Shown: positions 21,640 to 33,565, numbered from the stretch's first letter. The stretch: DNA of 64,000 bases from Cordylochernes scorpioides (GCA_030710605.1 CP092865.1:26786947-26850946), one strand, 5' to 3'. A program made the numbers and translations. Notes: a model not told the origin generated them from the letters alone.

Positions 21640-21790
21640 TAATGATGAAGAATAAGCCACAACTCCAGTTTTGACAGATTCAGACAAACCTGTATACCAT
21701 GGTTTCGGGTAATAGCCCCCATCAGTACAGGGCGGCTTAGATTTCATAGCATCCAATAAGAGGAGTTATAAAATAGGTCAATTTACCAAA
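21640..21790 (-). mobile_element. Family F element with hammerhead-like motif
   Basis: Contains CCAGTTTTGACAGATTCAGA, the ribozyme-like block 21690-21730, GGGCGGCTTAGATTTCATAG, and GTCAATTTACCAAAAAGGTG. The same order recurs at 48345-48500. Confidence 0.6.
21690..21730 (-). ncRNA. Hammerhead-ribozyme-like motif with one core change
   Basis: Minus strand: stem I strand CUGUA, CUGAUGG (consensus CUGANGA, A9 changed to G), stem II GGG..CCC with loop CUAUUA, GAAA, stem III ACC-AU-GGU, cleavage triplet GUA, then UACAG, which pairs perfectly with CUGUA. All three helices form around the right core; the A9 change probably inactivates it. Confidence 0.55.
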
Positions 21791-21984
21791 AAGGTGTTTC
21801 AGCAGGTATAGTGACTGGGCCAATATACTGTCCAGAGAGAATATAACGCAACAGGTATAAGAAAACATATGCAATATATTTAAACGTAATAACTTTGTAT
21901 ATGAAATTCGTGTGCTGTTCAATTTTTTTTAAATCTATAAATTCTCATTGGAGATAGGTATATAGGTATAGAAATATTGTTAAA

Positions 21985-22232
21985 ATAAATGATATTTTGA
22001 TCCAATATATGCCATTTTATTTAAATATTTATTATTGTAACAGAATATTTGGTATATTGTAGCTAGAGAATATTAATTTTGATATTTGTATTACCCAGAA
22101 TAATTGCTTCCTTGCTTCTATTTCATTCAATGTAAATATGGTTGAATTGTTCCAAATAAATTGCTTTGTCACCCTTACATTTGTCTTCCCTCATTTTACT
22201 TCTAAGTTAAATTATTAATATTTGTATTAACA
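21985..22232. repeat. Family C fragment and family E fragment
   Basis: 21985-22030 has AATGATATTTTGATCCAATA and TATGCCATTTTATTTAAAT as at family C ends. 22050-22200 has AATTGCTTTGTCACCC and TTTGTCTTCCCTCATTTT, as in family E. Confidence 0.45.
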
Positions 22233-22450
22233 CTAGCCGAATGACCCGGGCAACGCCCGGGTTTTACCCGATTAAATGCTTTTATTCAAATACTATTCGT
22301 TACAATTATAAATTGGCGCCGTGGATGTCATTCTTGTATAATATATAAATGAGTTTTAAAAATTGTAAAAAAAAAAAATGCATTGGCCAGGAATCGAACC
22401 CGGGCCGCCCGCGTGGCAGGCGAGCATTCTACCACTGAACCACCGATGGT
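22233..22450 (-). mobile_element. Helitron 3' end with second tRNA-Gly copy
   Basis: The minus-strand 3' end is CCCGGGCGTTGCCCGGG hairpin, TCATTCGG, CTAG (22236-22233), then T. The tRNA-Gly copy starts 143 bases inside. Both tRNA copies share the same flank, AAATGAGTTTTAAAAATTGT. The 5' end of this element was not found. Confidence 0.55.
22379..22449 (-). tRNA. tRNA-Gly(GCC) copy, acceptor stem damaged
   Basis: 71 bases with canonical D arm, anticodon arm (loop CTGCCAC, GCC) and B box GGTTCGATTCC. The T stem pairs, but the acceptor stem CCATCGG/CCAATGC has mismatches at pairs 1 and 5. A run of 12 T follows on the transcribed strand. Probably a pseudogene or mobile copy. Confidence 0.7.
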
Positions 22451-22644
22451 TATGAGAAATGGCCATATTTGGGTATTTATTCCATTCACAAAAGCAAACT
22501 GTGACAGAATTGATTAAGAACGAATTGATTATGAGAGAGAGACGCTGATAACTGTATATATTAATTTTAGTTTCCCGTGTGTGTAATATAAAATAACGCA
22601 TATAAAACTCAACTTTGACATAATATAACAGTATTATATGACAA

Positions 22645-22960
22645 ATCGTTAATCAAGAAAAAGACATCTCCTGATCATGCAACTAAAAGTTGCTGATGGC
22701 TTGCACCATCTGTCAAAATAAATATCAAATAATCGTTGATTTTAAATTATTACAGAATTGGCCAAATACCATTTCTTTATTAATCAAGAAAAGTTAACCA
22801 AATAAGAAAGGGTATTTAGCCAATTCTTGAAATTTTTCAAAATTAACCATTAGTTATTTATTCCGACTTTTAGTTGCAGGATCATGAGATGCCTTTTTTC
22901 TTAATTTATTCACCTGATCTCCAGTACAATTTCATTTTTATACTATTTTTCAATTCGTTA
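22645..22960. mobile_element. Family B, inverted-repeat form
   Basis: Left half AAAAAGACATCTCCTGATCA then ACTAAAAGTTGCTGATGGC; right half CTTTTAGTTGCAGGATCATG then AGATGCCTTTTTCTTAATTT. The centre has both orientations of the GGCCAAATACC block. The outer sequence CACCTGATCTCCAGTACAA continues as in 27225. Confidence 0.7.
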
Positions 22961-22969
22961 ATCGTTATG

Positions 22970-25425
22970 AATATTCAAGTTTGTTATATTAAAGAAGAAT
23001 GCTAAGCCATCGCTGATAACGAGAGGCCTTACATTGTACAAATACTGAAATACTATTTAATAAAAGTAAAAGATATCAATAAAAACGATATTTAAAAGGC
23101 AGAAGAACCCGTTATGATTTAAAATATGCATGGGTAGATGAAATAATTCCCTAGGGTAGCCCATTGTATCATTATTGTTGAAAAAAAGGATTAGCCTTGA
23201 AGAATTCTTTACCAAACGATAATGGAGATATCTTTTGAATTAAATACAGGTATCGTCTGTAAATATTTGAAGGTTGGCAGCCGACTCCAGAGAATTGTAT
23301 TTGCCCTAACCAATTATTTGGGGCTTAAAGCGAGTAAATGATTTGATTGGTTTCACGACCGCCATACGATTCTAATGACTTTAGAGTCTGCATTTTAAAA
23401 ATTATTTTTTTACCTATTTTAATTTGGCACAGATTCCTTAAATATATAAATAGTTTATTAATAATATGAATATATATATATATATATAATATTTCAAATA
23501 TTCATAGTTTATGTCATTTTTATTATAGCAATTCTTAAGCGATTTTCATGTTTTACTATTTAAAAAGAAATTGAATTTATTCTTTTTGATTTGATAAAAC
23601 AAAAATTGAGGCATTTTTATAAGCAAATTTATACTTAGAAATCTAAAGTTCTAGAAAGAGGATGTTAGAATAAATAAAATAGTTCGTTTATATATTGGAA
23701 AATGTTAATGGTGGACTGGTCAAATATTTTTAAACTGTTCATATAATGATTTATATCTTCATTTTATATTTTACACTATATTTTATAATCAAAATTTAAT
23801 AATATAAATAATATTGAATAAATGCTTTAGAATATAAAGATGGATTTTTATATATATTGCTATACTGTATATTATTTAATAAATTGTGAATTTCACGTAA
23901 TGAAATAATTATATCAAACTCTCCAATAAGTCGATACTCGAGAAACCTCCTTCCATTGGCAGTTAACAAGGTGGCAAGCAGCCAATCAGGACGTAGTTAA
24001 TGTTTTCAGACGAACTTATGAGACGCCATTAAACGTTTAAAAAAATGAAAATTTTAACTTTTTTATTGAAATAAATAACTATTGCTCTCTTATTATAGTA
24101 ATAAAATTGTATTGGGATTTCTATCTTTTATTTAATTTAGGGAAATTTTAAATTGAAAATGTAAAATATCCGTTTTTAATTGTAGAATTGTTTTTTTTTT
24201 AATCATTGATAGCGTGTCAAGGCAAGAATGATATAAATCTTTTACAATTATTTTGACTATTTTTATTTACCGTCATTATACACATTAAATAAACTAAATA
24301 TTTATGTATTACTTTTATGGGGAACGTGTGGCCACTGGACATGACTGGAGTAGAGTAACTCCATGTTTCCTTTCTTCCTGTGGTGAATCTGTATAAGACC
24401 AGTGGTCTTAATATGCAAGTCCTATATATATGTCTATGATTAATATGCAAGTCCTATATAGATGTCTATGAGTAGCAGCTCTCTATGAATATTTTATATT
24501 ATTTTTGACTATGGACTCAAGGTAAGACGAAGCACACATGTAGAACGAGGGAATCGACAACGCCATATTGATGGTTTCAACTAACGAGCTGGCAACAATG
24601 GATGTAGAAACGCCATTGTCACATTGACACTTTGCTGAGAGACCTTGAGCTTTTTTTTTTTCATTTTAAAACATTAATTTTGTCGCGCCATCTTTACCGG
24701 ATTCACACATTATTAAATAATTATTTTTATATGTCAATGGCTATATAAAGGGATATATCAACACTCCAACATTTAGGAGAATACAAATCAAGATTATAAA
24801 TAAAAGACAATTCACTGAGGTAAGAGTTTCTTTTATATTATTTAAAAATGCTTATTTTGGATCGTAAAGTTTTATTTTCCAATATTTCGTATGGCAACTC
24901 GCCAAACTTCTTCGGGGAACAAGATTGTTTTTGAGATGCTCGTGTATCAATTCACGAGTATTTCTTTTATATATAACGGCAATACAAGGGCTCAACAGCC
25001 CTTTGACAGGCATAACTACGTTACAGAGGTTTTTAGAATCTAATCCATATATACATACAATGAAGTAGGACATATAAGATAGATATGCAAAAATACTGAT
25101 TTACATAATACAGTTTTAAAAAAATCGCTTCGGTAGGGTAATGCAGTATTTGTGGAGGTCTTAAAATAAGAAGATTCCCTCCACAATTTACACATATAGG
25201 ACATCAGATTAAAGAATAGAAAAGTATAAATAGCTATAGAATCTCATCTTTCTATCTTATTTATTCATATTTATGTATTTAACCCCTTATATAATCTTAT
25301 ATGGACATTGGTATAAAGTAGTTTCAATCTCTCGGTGGGCACCACCAATGAATACCTTGTATATACGTACGTATATACATATACGTACGTGTACCTCGTA
25401 TATGTTACAAGAGAATGAATCGCCA
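22970..25425. other. AT-rich stretch with small repeats
   Basis: A (TA)n run at about 23470-23490; a family I copy at 24345-24425; a short tandem duplication at 24404-24470 (TATGCAAGTCCTATATA twice). ORFs at 24217-24450 and 24852-25073 have no recognisable content. Confidence 0.5.
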
Positions 25426-25429
25426 GACA

Positions 25430-25625
25430 TCATCTTGAAGAAGGAATCAAAGTTTACAGTGACGTGTTTCTTTTATTTGTGATGTAAATTCGGCAAGCTT
25501 TCGGACTATGATGCCCATCAACTAGCAACTATTGCCTGTTGAAGGACGTCAAAGTTCGAAAACTTGCCGATTATACAGCACAAATAAAAGAAACACGTCA
25601 CCGTAAAATTTGATTCCTTCTTCAA
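25430..25625. mobile_element. Family D inverted-repeat element
   Basis: Arms TTGAAGAAGGAATCAAAGTT then GTGACGTGTTTCTTTTATTT, and their complements ending TGATTCCTTCTTCAA. Inside are GGCAAGCTTTCGGAC and CCTGTTGAAGGACGTC followed by TCGAAAACTTGCC. The hammerhead-like core is degenerate (CUGUUGA). No target duplication found. Confidence 0.65.
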
Positions 25626-25834
25626 TATATATACGTATATAGGTATATTTATCAATTTTATTTATTTACATCTATTTTTGTTCATATATTTATATATATA
25701 TTTTTTATTTTATATTGAACCCCTTATATGGACTTATATGGACATTGTAATAAATCTCTCTCTTAAAGCTTATGTCCAGTAAACACCAGGGGTACCTATA
25801 GAGTGACATAAATGTGAACACAACAGACCAATAC

Positions 25835-25985
25835 AGAGCTTGAGCGGAATGGTGGGTTGAATATAGCTAGGAGACTTCAACACTGACGAGCCATACAAAC
25901 TCCCAATATTTTTTCATCGCAGTATAAGGATTGTAAGACATTTTTTTTTTTTAATTTGCGCGCCAAATTTATATAAATGTAGTCC
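25835..25985. repeat. Family A, diverged copy
   Basis: Has AACACAACAGACCAATACAG, GGAGACTTCAACACTGACGA, CCAATATTTTTTCATCGCAG and a trailing GCGCGCCAAATTTATATA. Confidence 0.5.
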
Positions 25986-26059
25986 TATAAATATGTAGTT
26001 TTATTTTCTCTTCTATTCACGGCCTAAAATTATTGTATATATATGTTATAAATAAAAAA

Positions 26060-26310
26060 AAAGAGTTTCTGCTGTCGTGGTAATAATGCTAAAAATAGTT
26101 TTGATCAGTAATTGCTTTAATTGAGCTTATGGGATATATAAAAACATAATTTGATAAGAGTACTGCCTGGCTTAAAGCGTAAGAATAAAAAAATGAAAGG
26201 CTTATTTACATAATGTACAAAAGATTTAAGCCGGCCATCGGAAAACAACAACAATGAGTTTTAATAGGGGAAGCGTGACCTCTGGCGGTCGATTTAGCAG
26301 AGTATTTGAA
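26060..26310 (+). repeat. Family H copy
   Basis: Diverged but uninterrupted: GCTGTCGTGGTAATAATG, GCTTAAAGCGTAAGAATAAA, AAGCCGGCCATCGGAAAACA, ACAACAATGAG and CCTCTGGCGGTCGATTTAG. A second uninterrupted relative of the Helitron-split copy at 60 kb. Confidence 0.6.
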
Positions 26311-26389
26311 TCTATGAAATATAATTTTGAATAAAATAACATTTTAATATAACATATATATGTATAGGCAAATGTAAAGGCATACATGT

Positions 26390-26440
26390 ATGACAGCGCA
26401 AGTGTCCCTAGGGGGACATAACACTTTAAATTGAAATAAA
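26390..26440 (+). repeat. Short dispersed repeat around CCCTAGGGG
   Basis: GCGCAAGTGTCCCTAGGGGG then ACATAACACTTTAAATTGAA matches 38896-38945 (TGCAAGTGTCCCTAGGGGAA). Core CCCTAGGG is palindromic. Identity unknown. Confidence 0.5.
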
Positions 26441-26569
26441 TGAAAAGTAGTTCTATTTTTCTTGTTTTATTACATTAATGTATATATTTAAATGAATTTT
26501 TACTGTCTTCAAAGCGTATTCTCCAATATACACAATGACTTTATTTATAATTTATAAAAATAAAAGTCG

Positions 26570-26815
26570 TCTCTATCGTCAAAATAGACGCCATTTATTG
26601 AACGTTTCCCAAAGTAGCGGATACGCGCTGGTGGCAAAGCCAGCTTTAGCAACTTGGCAGTTTTCCAAAGCTGGTATTGTGGCTTTGTCATCGACCTGAG
26701 TCTGCAGGTATATGTAGACGGTCAATAGATGGCGCCTAGTTTTGGAGTCGATTTTGACGGGAGAGGTGATCTTTATTTTAATATATCGTTATCCTGCCGG
26801 CAAAATATTTCCTTC
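26570..26815. mobile_element. Family F, inverted-repeat form
   Basis: CTATCGTCAAAATAGACGCC near the left end and GATTTTGACGGGAGAGGTGA near the right, with GGTCAATAGATGGCGCCTAG, CAAAGCCAGCTTTAG and CCAAAGCTGGTATTGTGGC in both senses inside. Ends CCTGCCGGCAAAAT. Confidence 0.6.
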
Positions 26816-27224
26816 TTTTTAAAGATAGCTTCTCCACACAAGGGAAAATTACGGAGAGTACAAACACATATTCTCAGAATAAATGGGTCCAACAATTAGA
26901 TTGTGATGTTGAACAAATGAATATTTAACCATTTGTAACTATTAACAGTACATGTTGTTCAAATGTCTGCAACTCAAGTTTCCTTACTTCGCTAATTGCA
27001 AACTGGCTTTCCACTCTTGCTAATTAGTAAACTTGTGTCGCGCGCTGGTGGAGAGGAGAAATTTTCCTCTATTTACATATCTTAACTAGCATTTTATACT
27101 CACCGGCAGGGATTGCTAATTCTCTAACACACGTCGAGATTCTCATATTAAATATTTTATTTAATTATTCTTATTAATATAAACAAATATATAATACACA
27201 ATATATATTATTCTAAATAAACTA

Positions 27225-27625
27225 TTCAGTTGTTTTGAAAAATAGTATAAAAGTGAAATTATACTGGGATCAGGTGAATAAATTAAGTAAAAAGACATCT
27301 CCTGATCTTGCAACTAAAAGTTGCTGATGGCTTGCGCCATCTATCGGAATAAATATCAACTAATCGTCGATTTTTAATTATTCGAGAAATGGCCAAATAC
27401 CATTTCTTGTTTAATCTCGGAAGGCTAACCAGGTTTTGGTCGTTGAGGTACAGCTTGCACCACGCTGACGAGGGCCAACAAGAATGGGTATTTGGCCAAT
27501 TCTGGAATAATTAAAAAATCAACGATTAGTTGATATTTATTCCGATAGATGGCGCAGACAATCATCAACTTTTAGTTATACGATTAGGAGATGTTTTTTT
27601 TTCTTATTTTGTTTAAGTTTTATTC
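27225..27625. mobile_element. Family B, long inverted-repeat form
   Basis: Left outer part TATACTGGGATCAGGTGAAT, then AAAAAGACATCTCCTGATC, TGCGCCATCTATCGGAATAA and AATTATTCGAGAAATGGCC. The centre has ACCACGCTGACGAGGGCC, half of the hammerhead-like segment (CUGACGA) with its GAAA half lost. The right half is the complement, ending ATTAGGAGATG and TTATTCACGG. Confidence 0.7.
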
Positions 27626-28089
27626 ACGGCGCATCACAAAAGTGTTCTAAAATTAATATTTATAAAAGAGTACTTCATACCTATGCTAAGTAACCATCTG
27701 GTATAACATGGCTAAAGGTCTATGAACACACCAACAAATATATAATATGTAAGGAGAAACAGATTTTTTTCTAACAACTGAGAAACTCTTATGTAAAATT
27801 TATCATTTATAAATTTTGAGATATCGCGCGTTGTGTAGAGATATATATGCGCGCTCCAGAAAAAAAAAGAATTAATTTAATATTGAATTTAATATTAATG
27901 ATGAACAACGGTGTCACCAACTTAATCTACCCTACCTCTCTATTATTGTATTGGACTGTTTTGTTTGGATGCATTTTTAAAAGGGACAGGGGCGTTCAAT
28001 ATCACAAATTACAATATATAATAATATATTACAAGGCCTAACTGGCCTTGTTCTTATTGTTTGTGGAAGAGTATTGCTCGATGCAACTA

Positions 28090-28340
28090 TTTTAATGCAA
28101 TTCTACTGTCCTAAAAGCTTTTTCCATAGTTTGCTTAAATACCATTTCTGAGATTCCACCTTTCATTGTAGAATATAAAAGCAGAATGGTACAATACAGT
28201 ATTAGAGCTCTAAAGAAGCGGTATGCTAGATTAAATTGGCGAAACCGCGTTTTAATATTTTCATTTGTATTATATAATAATATTGTAACGTAGAAATTAG
28301 GAAAGACAAACTTCAGAATGACACGGCAATTTATTTAGGG
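28090..28340. repeat. Family A left part and family E fragment
   Basis: 28090-28255: TTCTACTGTCCTAAAAGC, ATTTCTGAGATTCCACC, TATTAGAGCTCTAAAG, GCGGTATGCTAGATTAAATT, GGCGAAACCGCG, then truncated. 28283-28340: GTAACGTAGAAATTAGGAA, family E start. Confidence 0.65.
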
Positions 28341-29450
28341 CAAAAAAACAACATAAAATTTATATAATGCTTAGAGAGGCAAGTTTGTAGGATAGGAACA
28401 TATAAATATAAAAGTTTATATTTTGTTTATAAAATAATAATAATTTCGCTATAATATAAAGAATGGAAAATGGAGATGTTCTAAAAAATAGGTCTCATAA
28501 TTCTCTTATAGAATCAAAAGAAAAATATCAATCGGAAAAAAACCCAAAAGGATTCCTGTATTCACCTTTGTGGCTTAATTTCTAGATAGACGCCATTATT
28601 GAAGCCTGGATTATATACTACTCCACGTTGGGAATACAAATGAAGAGAGAAATGGCTGCATCTCAGGTCACAGAATAATTCCCTGAAATTTCCTATCTAC
28701 CGCGAATATAGCAATATTATTTGAACTATTTGGGTATATCATACACTTTATATTTAGCAACTTTATTTAATATTGATAGGAATAAAAATTAACTTTTTGT
28801 ATCTCATAGTAAATATAATAAATTCTAATAGGCGCATCTTGGATCTATATGAAATTATTTATACGAAATTATAAGACTTCATCCTGGTTCTTTCCGAATG
28901 AATGTTTCCTCACCTTAAATTATATTAACAAAAATGTTATAATTATTATGATTATAAGATTAATTATTATTAATACTAGTAGTAGAAGTAGTAGTAGCAA
29001 TAGTTATGCTGGTTAATAACTAATTATATCATTATCATATAATTTTATCACTCCAATATAGGCAAATTATTGGACAAATTTGTATAGGCTTTGAATATAG
29101 CTCATCTATATATCTTCAGATACATAGTGTAACTTCTTAATGATTTATTCGGTAGTTTTTTTTATGGCGGAGAATATAGAAAAACATCTCTTTATCAATT
29201 CATTTAAATATTTAAAGCTATATATAGATATTCTTTTTTTCTATTTTGTGTTGTTGTTGCTTATTCCTCAGGTCGTTTAAACGATCTCCATTAGGTTCCC
29301 TTGTCTCAGCTTTTCTATTATAGTCCTGAGGTTTTCTCAGAGGTATTTTTTTGGAGGATTTGATACAAAATAATAGATGTTCAGGACTGGCTGGTTGTGA
29401 ATCGCATTTTTTTATTTTTTATTTCATGTTGATTATAGTATTAAATATAT
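28341..29450. other. AT-rich stretch without recognised gene
   Basis: Only an AGT-rich microsatellite (about 28976-29000) stands out. Confidence 0.55.
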
Positions 29451-29454
29451 TTTT

Positions 29455-29660
29455 AAAATAGAGCAATCCATATATAAATATTTAATTAAAAAGACATATA
29501 TTGAATCAAAATATCATTTATTTTACCAATATTTCAGTTGGTTGAACGCCAACCTTTATCAAGGTATTATAACACACATTAAACTGATATATTGGTAAAA
29601 TAAATGATATTTTAATCCAAAATAGGTCTTTTTATTTAAAGATTTAAATCTATATATAGA
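29455..29660. mobile_element. Family C, inverted-repeat form
   Basis: Left AATATCATTTATTTTACCAA, TATTTCAGTTGGTTGAACGCC, AACCTTTATCAAGG, then TATATTGGTAAAATAAATGA and the complementary end. One hammerhead-like half (minus: CUUGAUAAAGGUUGGCG then AACCAACUGAAAUA) is preserved. Confidence 0.65.
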
Positions 29661-30160
29661 TATTATTTTTTATATTTTTTATTTCTTTTTTGATTATAGT
29701 ATTAAATATTATTTTTGAGACATCATTATTTTTCTCATAAAAAAAAGAGTATATAAAAGTAAAAATCTGAGCTAAGCTATTCATGAAAAGCTATCAATTA
29801 ATGGTTAGGATAATGTTGAAACATTTGCGGTGGAAGAGAAAGTTTGGGATAAATTGAAGCCTTAAATATGTGGGGGGGAAGGAGGTTTTATTTAATCCCG
29901 TCAGAAGATAGACAGCAGAGCAATTTCCAGAGTCGTCTGCAGAATTTATTGAATGGGACTGAAGTTTTGAACTTTTGGAGACAACCTTCACATTTCTTAG
30001 ATATATATCTAGTTTGTTTTGTTGGCACAGTACCTTTAGAAATCTTCTACTGTTGTGTGAATAGCTGCCATTACAATATATTTACACAAATATTATCTAG
30101 ATTTTTAAATTAAATCATTGAAAAATATATTTAAAATTTAAAATTTCTATGATTATAAAA
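29661..30160. other. AT-rich stretch without recognised gene
   Basis: Opposing short ORFs at 29794-30113 show no known motif. Confidence 0.5.
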
Positions 30161-30162
30161 AT

Positions 30163-30405
30163 ATATTATAAAATAAATAAAGCTTCCAAGGCTAAGTTTC
30201 TTGTTCAAATCTTTTATTTTCAAACTTTCGGACTTGTCAGTCCTTCAACAGGAGTATCACGTTAATAAATTGATGATATATTTTTATATACAAATTATTA
30301 TTTATATATATATTTGAAGGACTGACAAGTCCGAAAGCTTGAAAATAAAAATTTGAACAAGAAACTTAACCCTGGAAGCTTTATTTATTTTATAATATTA
30401 TAAAT
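30163..30405. mobile_element. Family D inverted-repeat element, well preserved
   Basis: Arms TATTATAAAATAAATAAAGC, TTCCAAGGCTAAGTTTCTTG, TTCAAATC and CTTTCGGACTTGTCAGTCC, with near-exact complements on the right. Minus strand of the left arm: CUGUUGA, stem GGACU/AGUCC with loop GACA, GAAAG. That is a hammerhead-like order with A6 replaced by U. The centre is AT-rich. Confidence 0.7.
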
Positions 30406-30980
30406 CAGGGCAGAACGTTTATTTATAATAAAAATATATATTAAATTTGACCATTTGCCCATATTATCATCATCTTGCTTATTTTCATTCATTCTTGTAT
30501 CACTAAATATATATATTAATTGTAAGCTACAATTTTTTAATATATTACATTTTATAAAAACCTTAAATTAATTCAAATAAACAACACAGTATAGATTTTA
30601 CTGATATTAAAATAATATTGTTCTCATAATTTGATATAGAAATTGCGAAATATTTTATTTGTTTTTCTCGGAAAGAAAAAAAAGAGTTCATATGTATATA
30701 GGAATTTATAAAATAATTGATATGAAATTAAATTCACTTATTAATTTATATTTAATGAAATATTTGTTCTCATTAAAATATCTATATTACATTAAAATTG
30801 AAAATATTTTCCTTTTTTTTTCGTAAGATTATTTCTTTTACTGAAAAATGTATAATTATAATATCTCTCATATTGAAAAGTTTGTATTGGATCCGTGCTC
30901 TAATTTATATATATTCATTAAGATAGCCAATAATATATACAAACTAGTGATTTTATTCTTAATTGTTTATTGTATTGAAT

Positions 30981-31225
30981 TTCACCAACAGTCTTTGATT
31001 TCCAGACTTAAGTCTGGTCATCTACGGACAATGACTTTCCAGAATGGTTGCAAGGTTTTCCCACTATGTACTAAGTGTCAACCTGCAACCCCAAAACACA
31101 TTATTGACTGTATTTACTCATCCATTGATGAGCTCTACTCTTCCCTGGCAGACCCCATCAAAAGTCTCAAGCTTTACAAGCTTGATACCTGAATATGATT
31201 GAGTGGAGTTAGAAAGTAGAAGATA
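30981..31225 (+). pseudogene. C-terminal end of a Jockey/CR1-type LINE ORF with 3' UTR
   Basis: The translation reads SLISRLKSGHLRTMTFQNG, CKVFPLCTKCQPATPKHIIDC and ends KSLKLYKLDT at TGA 31190-31192. The RLKSGH...FP.C..C...P.HI.C pattern, with a C-x2-C-x6-H-x3-C knuckle, is what I know from the C-terminal tails of arthropod non-LTR elements. The 3' part, CTCAAGCTTTACAAGCTTGA then TATGATTGAGTGGAG, is shared with 33767-34105 and 59447-59815. Everything upstream is missing: a 5'-truncated dead copy. Confidence 0.65.
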
Positions 31226-31685
31226 AATTTCACTTTCCAAAGGTATTGTATATTTTTTCCTACGATTATGTCTAAACACCACGTGATTTTCTGAACATAT
31301 TTATCTATAAATACTTGTAAGGTAAATAAATATAAATCTTATTTCTTAAATAATGCAAATTTTCTGGAGATGAGTTTCTTTTCATTTTCATTAATTCATT
31401 CTCAAGCTTCCGAGTATTTCTTTCCTTCTAAAGGAATACAAAATGAACCATATTGAAACGCCTTTAAATACCTATTTGATAGAAACAAGTTTATATTTAG
31501 AAAGCGCAATAGGGTTCAAGTTAAATACAGCCAATAAAATAAATTAACAAAAGCGATATGAGGACCTATAGACGTAGTTAAAGTGTGCCCCATCATATAA
31601 TATAACAGATTATAAAATAACAAGTTCAGTGATAAATCAATCAAATGTTAGGATATAAGTAGAGTCTTCAGCTCGAATAGGGAAG

Positions 31686-31936
31686 TTATATAGTGTAGGT
31701 ATCCTAGTTATATTAACTAGTGTAGTTACATAGTGTAGGTACCCTAGTTACATAATTTCAGTACCCTAGTTTCATTAACTAGTGCAGTTACATAGTGTCA
31801 GTACCCTAGTTACATCAAATAGTGCAGTTGCATAGTGTAGGAATCCTAGTTACATTAACTAGTGTAGTTACATAATTTCAGTACCCTAGTTTCATTAACT
31901 AGTGCAGTTACATAGTGTCAGTACCCTAGTTACATA
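31686..31936. repeat. Minisatellite on GTTACATAGTGTAGGTACCC
   Basis: Diverged units combining AGTTACATAGTGTAGGTACC or CATAATTTCAGTACCCTAG with TAGTTACATTAACTAGTGTA, in alternating 42-bp and shorter versions. Two longer blocks (CATAATTTCAGTACCCTAGT through the following unit) are repeated almost exactly, indicating higher-order duplication. Confidence 0.85.
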
Positions 31937-31939
31937 TTA

Positions 31940-33515
31940 GCGTTCTCTTGTCAGTTGGACTTGGTAAAAATCTAGTGGCCATTAAAAAAGCGGTATTAGG
32001 TCTTGAATAACAAATCTGCGAGTTTCCGGTCTGAAACTTCTCTACAACCGGAGTTTTCTCAAAATAATATCACCTTTTAATAAGCTATTTAAAGTAGTTA
32101 CTGTTGAAGATCAATTTTTACAACGAAATCTTGTCAATTTGTCATTTAAGAAACAGATTTACGTATTTATCGTATTTATTAGGAATATATCTAAGAGTAA
32201 AATTGTGTAGTTATCCAAGCAGTAAAATATCGATTGCTATTTATATGCGGATCCATGAGGAGAGGGAGAAACAAACCAGGCAAGTGAGATGGCTCTCCAG
32301 TCCATCAAATACTTGGCAAAGAAAGGAAGAAAAATTGAATAAATATCTGGTGAGGAAATTTTCTGGCCTCAATCCAGATTACACGAAACAAACTTTTGGA
32401 GATTGAACAAATACTAAAAATATATTTAGCCGATTTGATCCTCTTTTCATTCAAAATAATATATATAGATAGCTCTGGGGAATAGTCAAATATATTCTTC
32501 ATTTCTAAAAAAAAAAAACACTGAATACCACACCCACAATAATGGCATTATAAAACTTCGATTATCTTGATATCATTGAAGGAGATAATTCGGATAATCA
32601 GATTGAATTAACTATTTTATTTTGTCTAACACAATATTTGTGAAATATAAATATAGCTAAAATAAAAAAGGTCGAAAATTATAATGATAACCTAATCAAA
32701 GAGCAGCTCTTGATCATGCTATTGTTCATGGGAGATCACCATCTCTCGGAATAACGTAGCTTTCTCTAGTTTTTTTTTTTTTTAGGAGACTAAATTTAAC
32801 TATAAATTCCTGTTTCAAGTTCATTTGATGTTTTTTCTGCTGAATGGCAATCAACGCCGTTTACTTGCATGTTTAGGTATTTTATTCCTTGAATATGTTT
32901 ACACACACCGTATTTGGCTAAATCTCTAAATGAATACTTAATAAAATAAAGTTTGCATTTAACAAATAGCTATGTATATTTTAAAATAAATCTTACAGTT
33001 TAACTACTTTACAACAATTAACATTTTTTTGCTTTTTAGTTAAAAGTGAAATTTAATTTAATAAAGAAAGAGGACTATGTGTTTAATTCTATAAAATTAG
33101 TGTTTTCTCTCTTAACATATTTAAAAAGAAAATGGCATATTATTTAAATTATAAGGTAAAGGTAGTTTAGTCAAATTTTAACTAAATATAAAGATCAGAA
33201 AGTTTCTTTGAAAAGATAAGTATTTCAGAAAAAAACAGAGAAATATCACTTATAAATTGATGAAATATTCAATTCCAAAGTAAATGATGAGTTTAATGTT
33301 GAAATAAATATTGGTTGTCTCTCTATTTACCTTGTTTTACTTTGATAAATTCTTTTTAAGTAAACACCTTTTGTTCGTGTTTTAATTTGAAATTGATTGG
33401 TTTTCTGAATAAACAAATACATTTCTTTAAGTGTTAAAGAGAAATATTTAAAATAGTTTAAAGCTGTTGTTTGTTTTTTTAAATAAGAAAAGACGTCTCT
33501 CTCCTGAAATATTCT
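31940..33515. other. AT-rich stretch with a family B fragment
   Basis: 32690-32790 has a diverged family B start (AGAGCAGCTCTTGATCATGC, ACCATCTCTCGGAATAA). ORFs at 32104-32406 and 33327-33687 show no known domain. Confidence 0.45.
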
Positions 33516-33516
33516 G

Positions 33517-33565
33517 AATACTTGCGCCATCTGTCGGAATAAATAACAGCTTACCGTTGATTTGA
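33517..33565 (+). repeat. Family B fragment
   Basis: TTGCGCCATCTGTCGGAATA then CAGCTTACCGTTGATTT matches the family B interior. Confidence 0.5.

Noticed and set aside
13701-22449. Calling both tRNA-Gly copies functional genes
   Set aside because: One has a T-stem mismatch, the other two acceptor-stem mismatches, and both sit with Helitron ends; reported as copies of uncertain function.
24217-24450. 77-codon minus-strand ORF
   Set aside because: It overlaps a family I repeat and low-complexity sequence; no recognisable domain.
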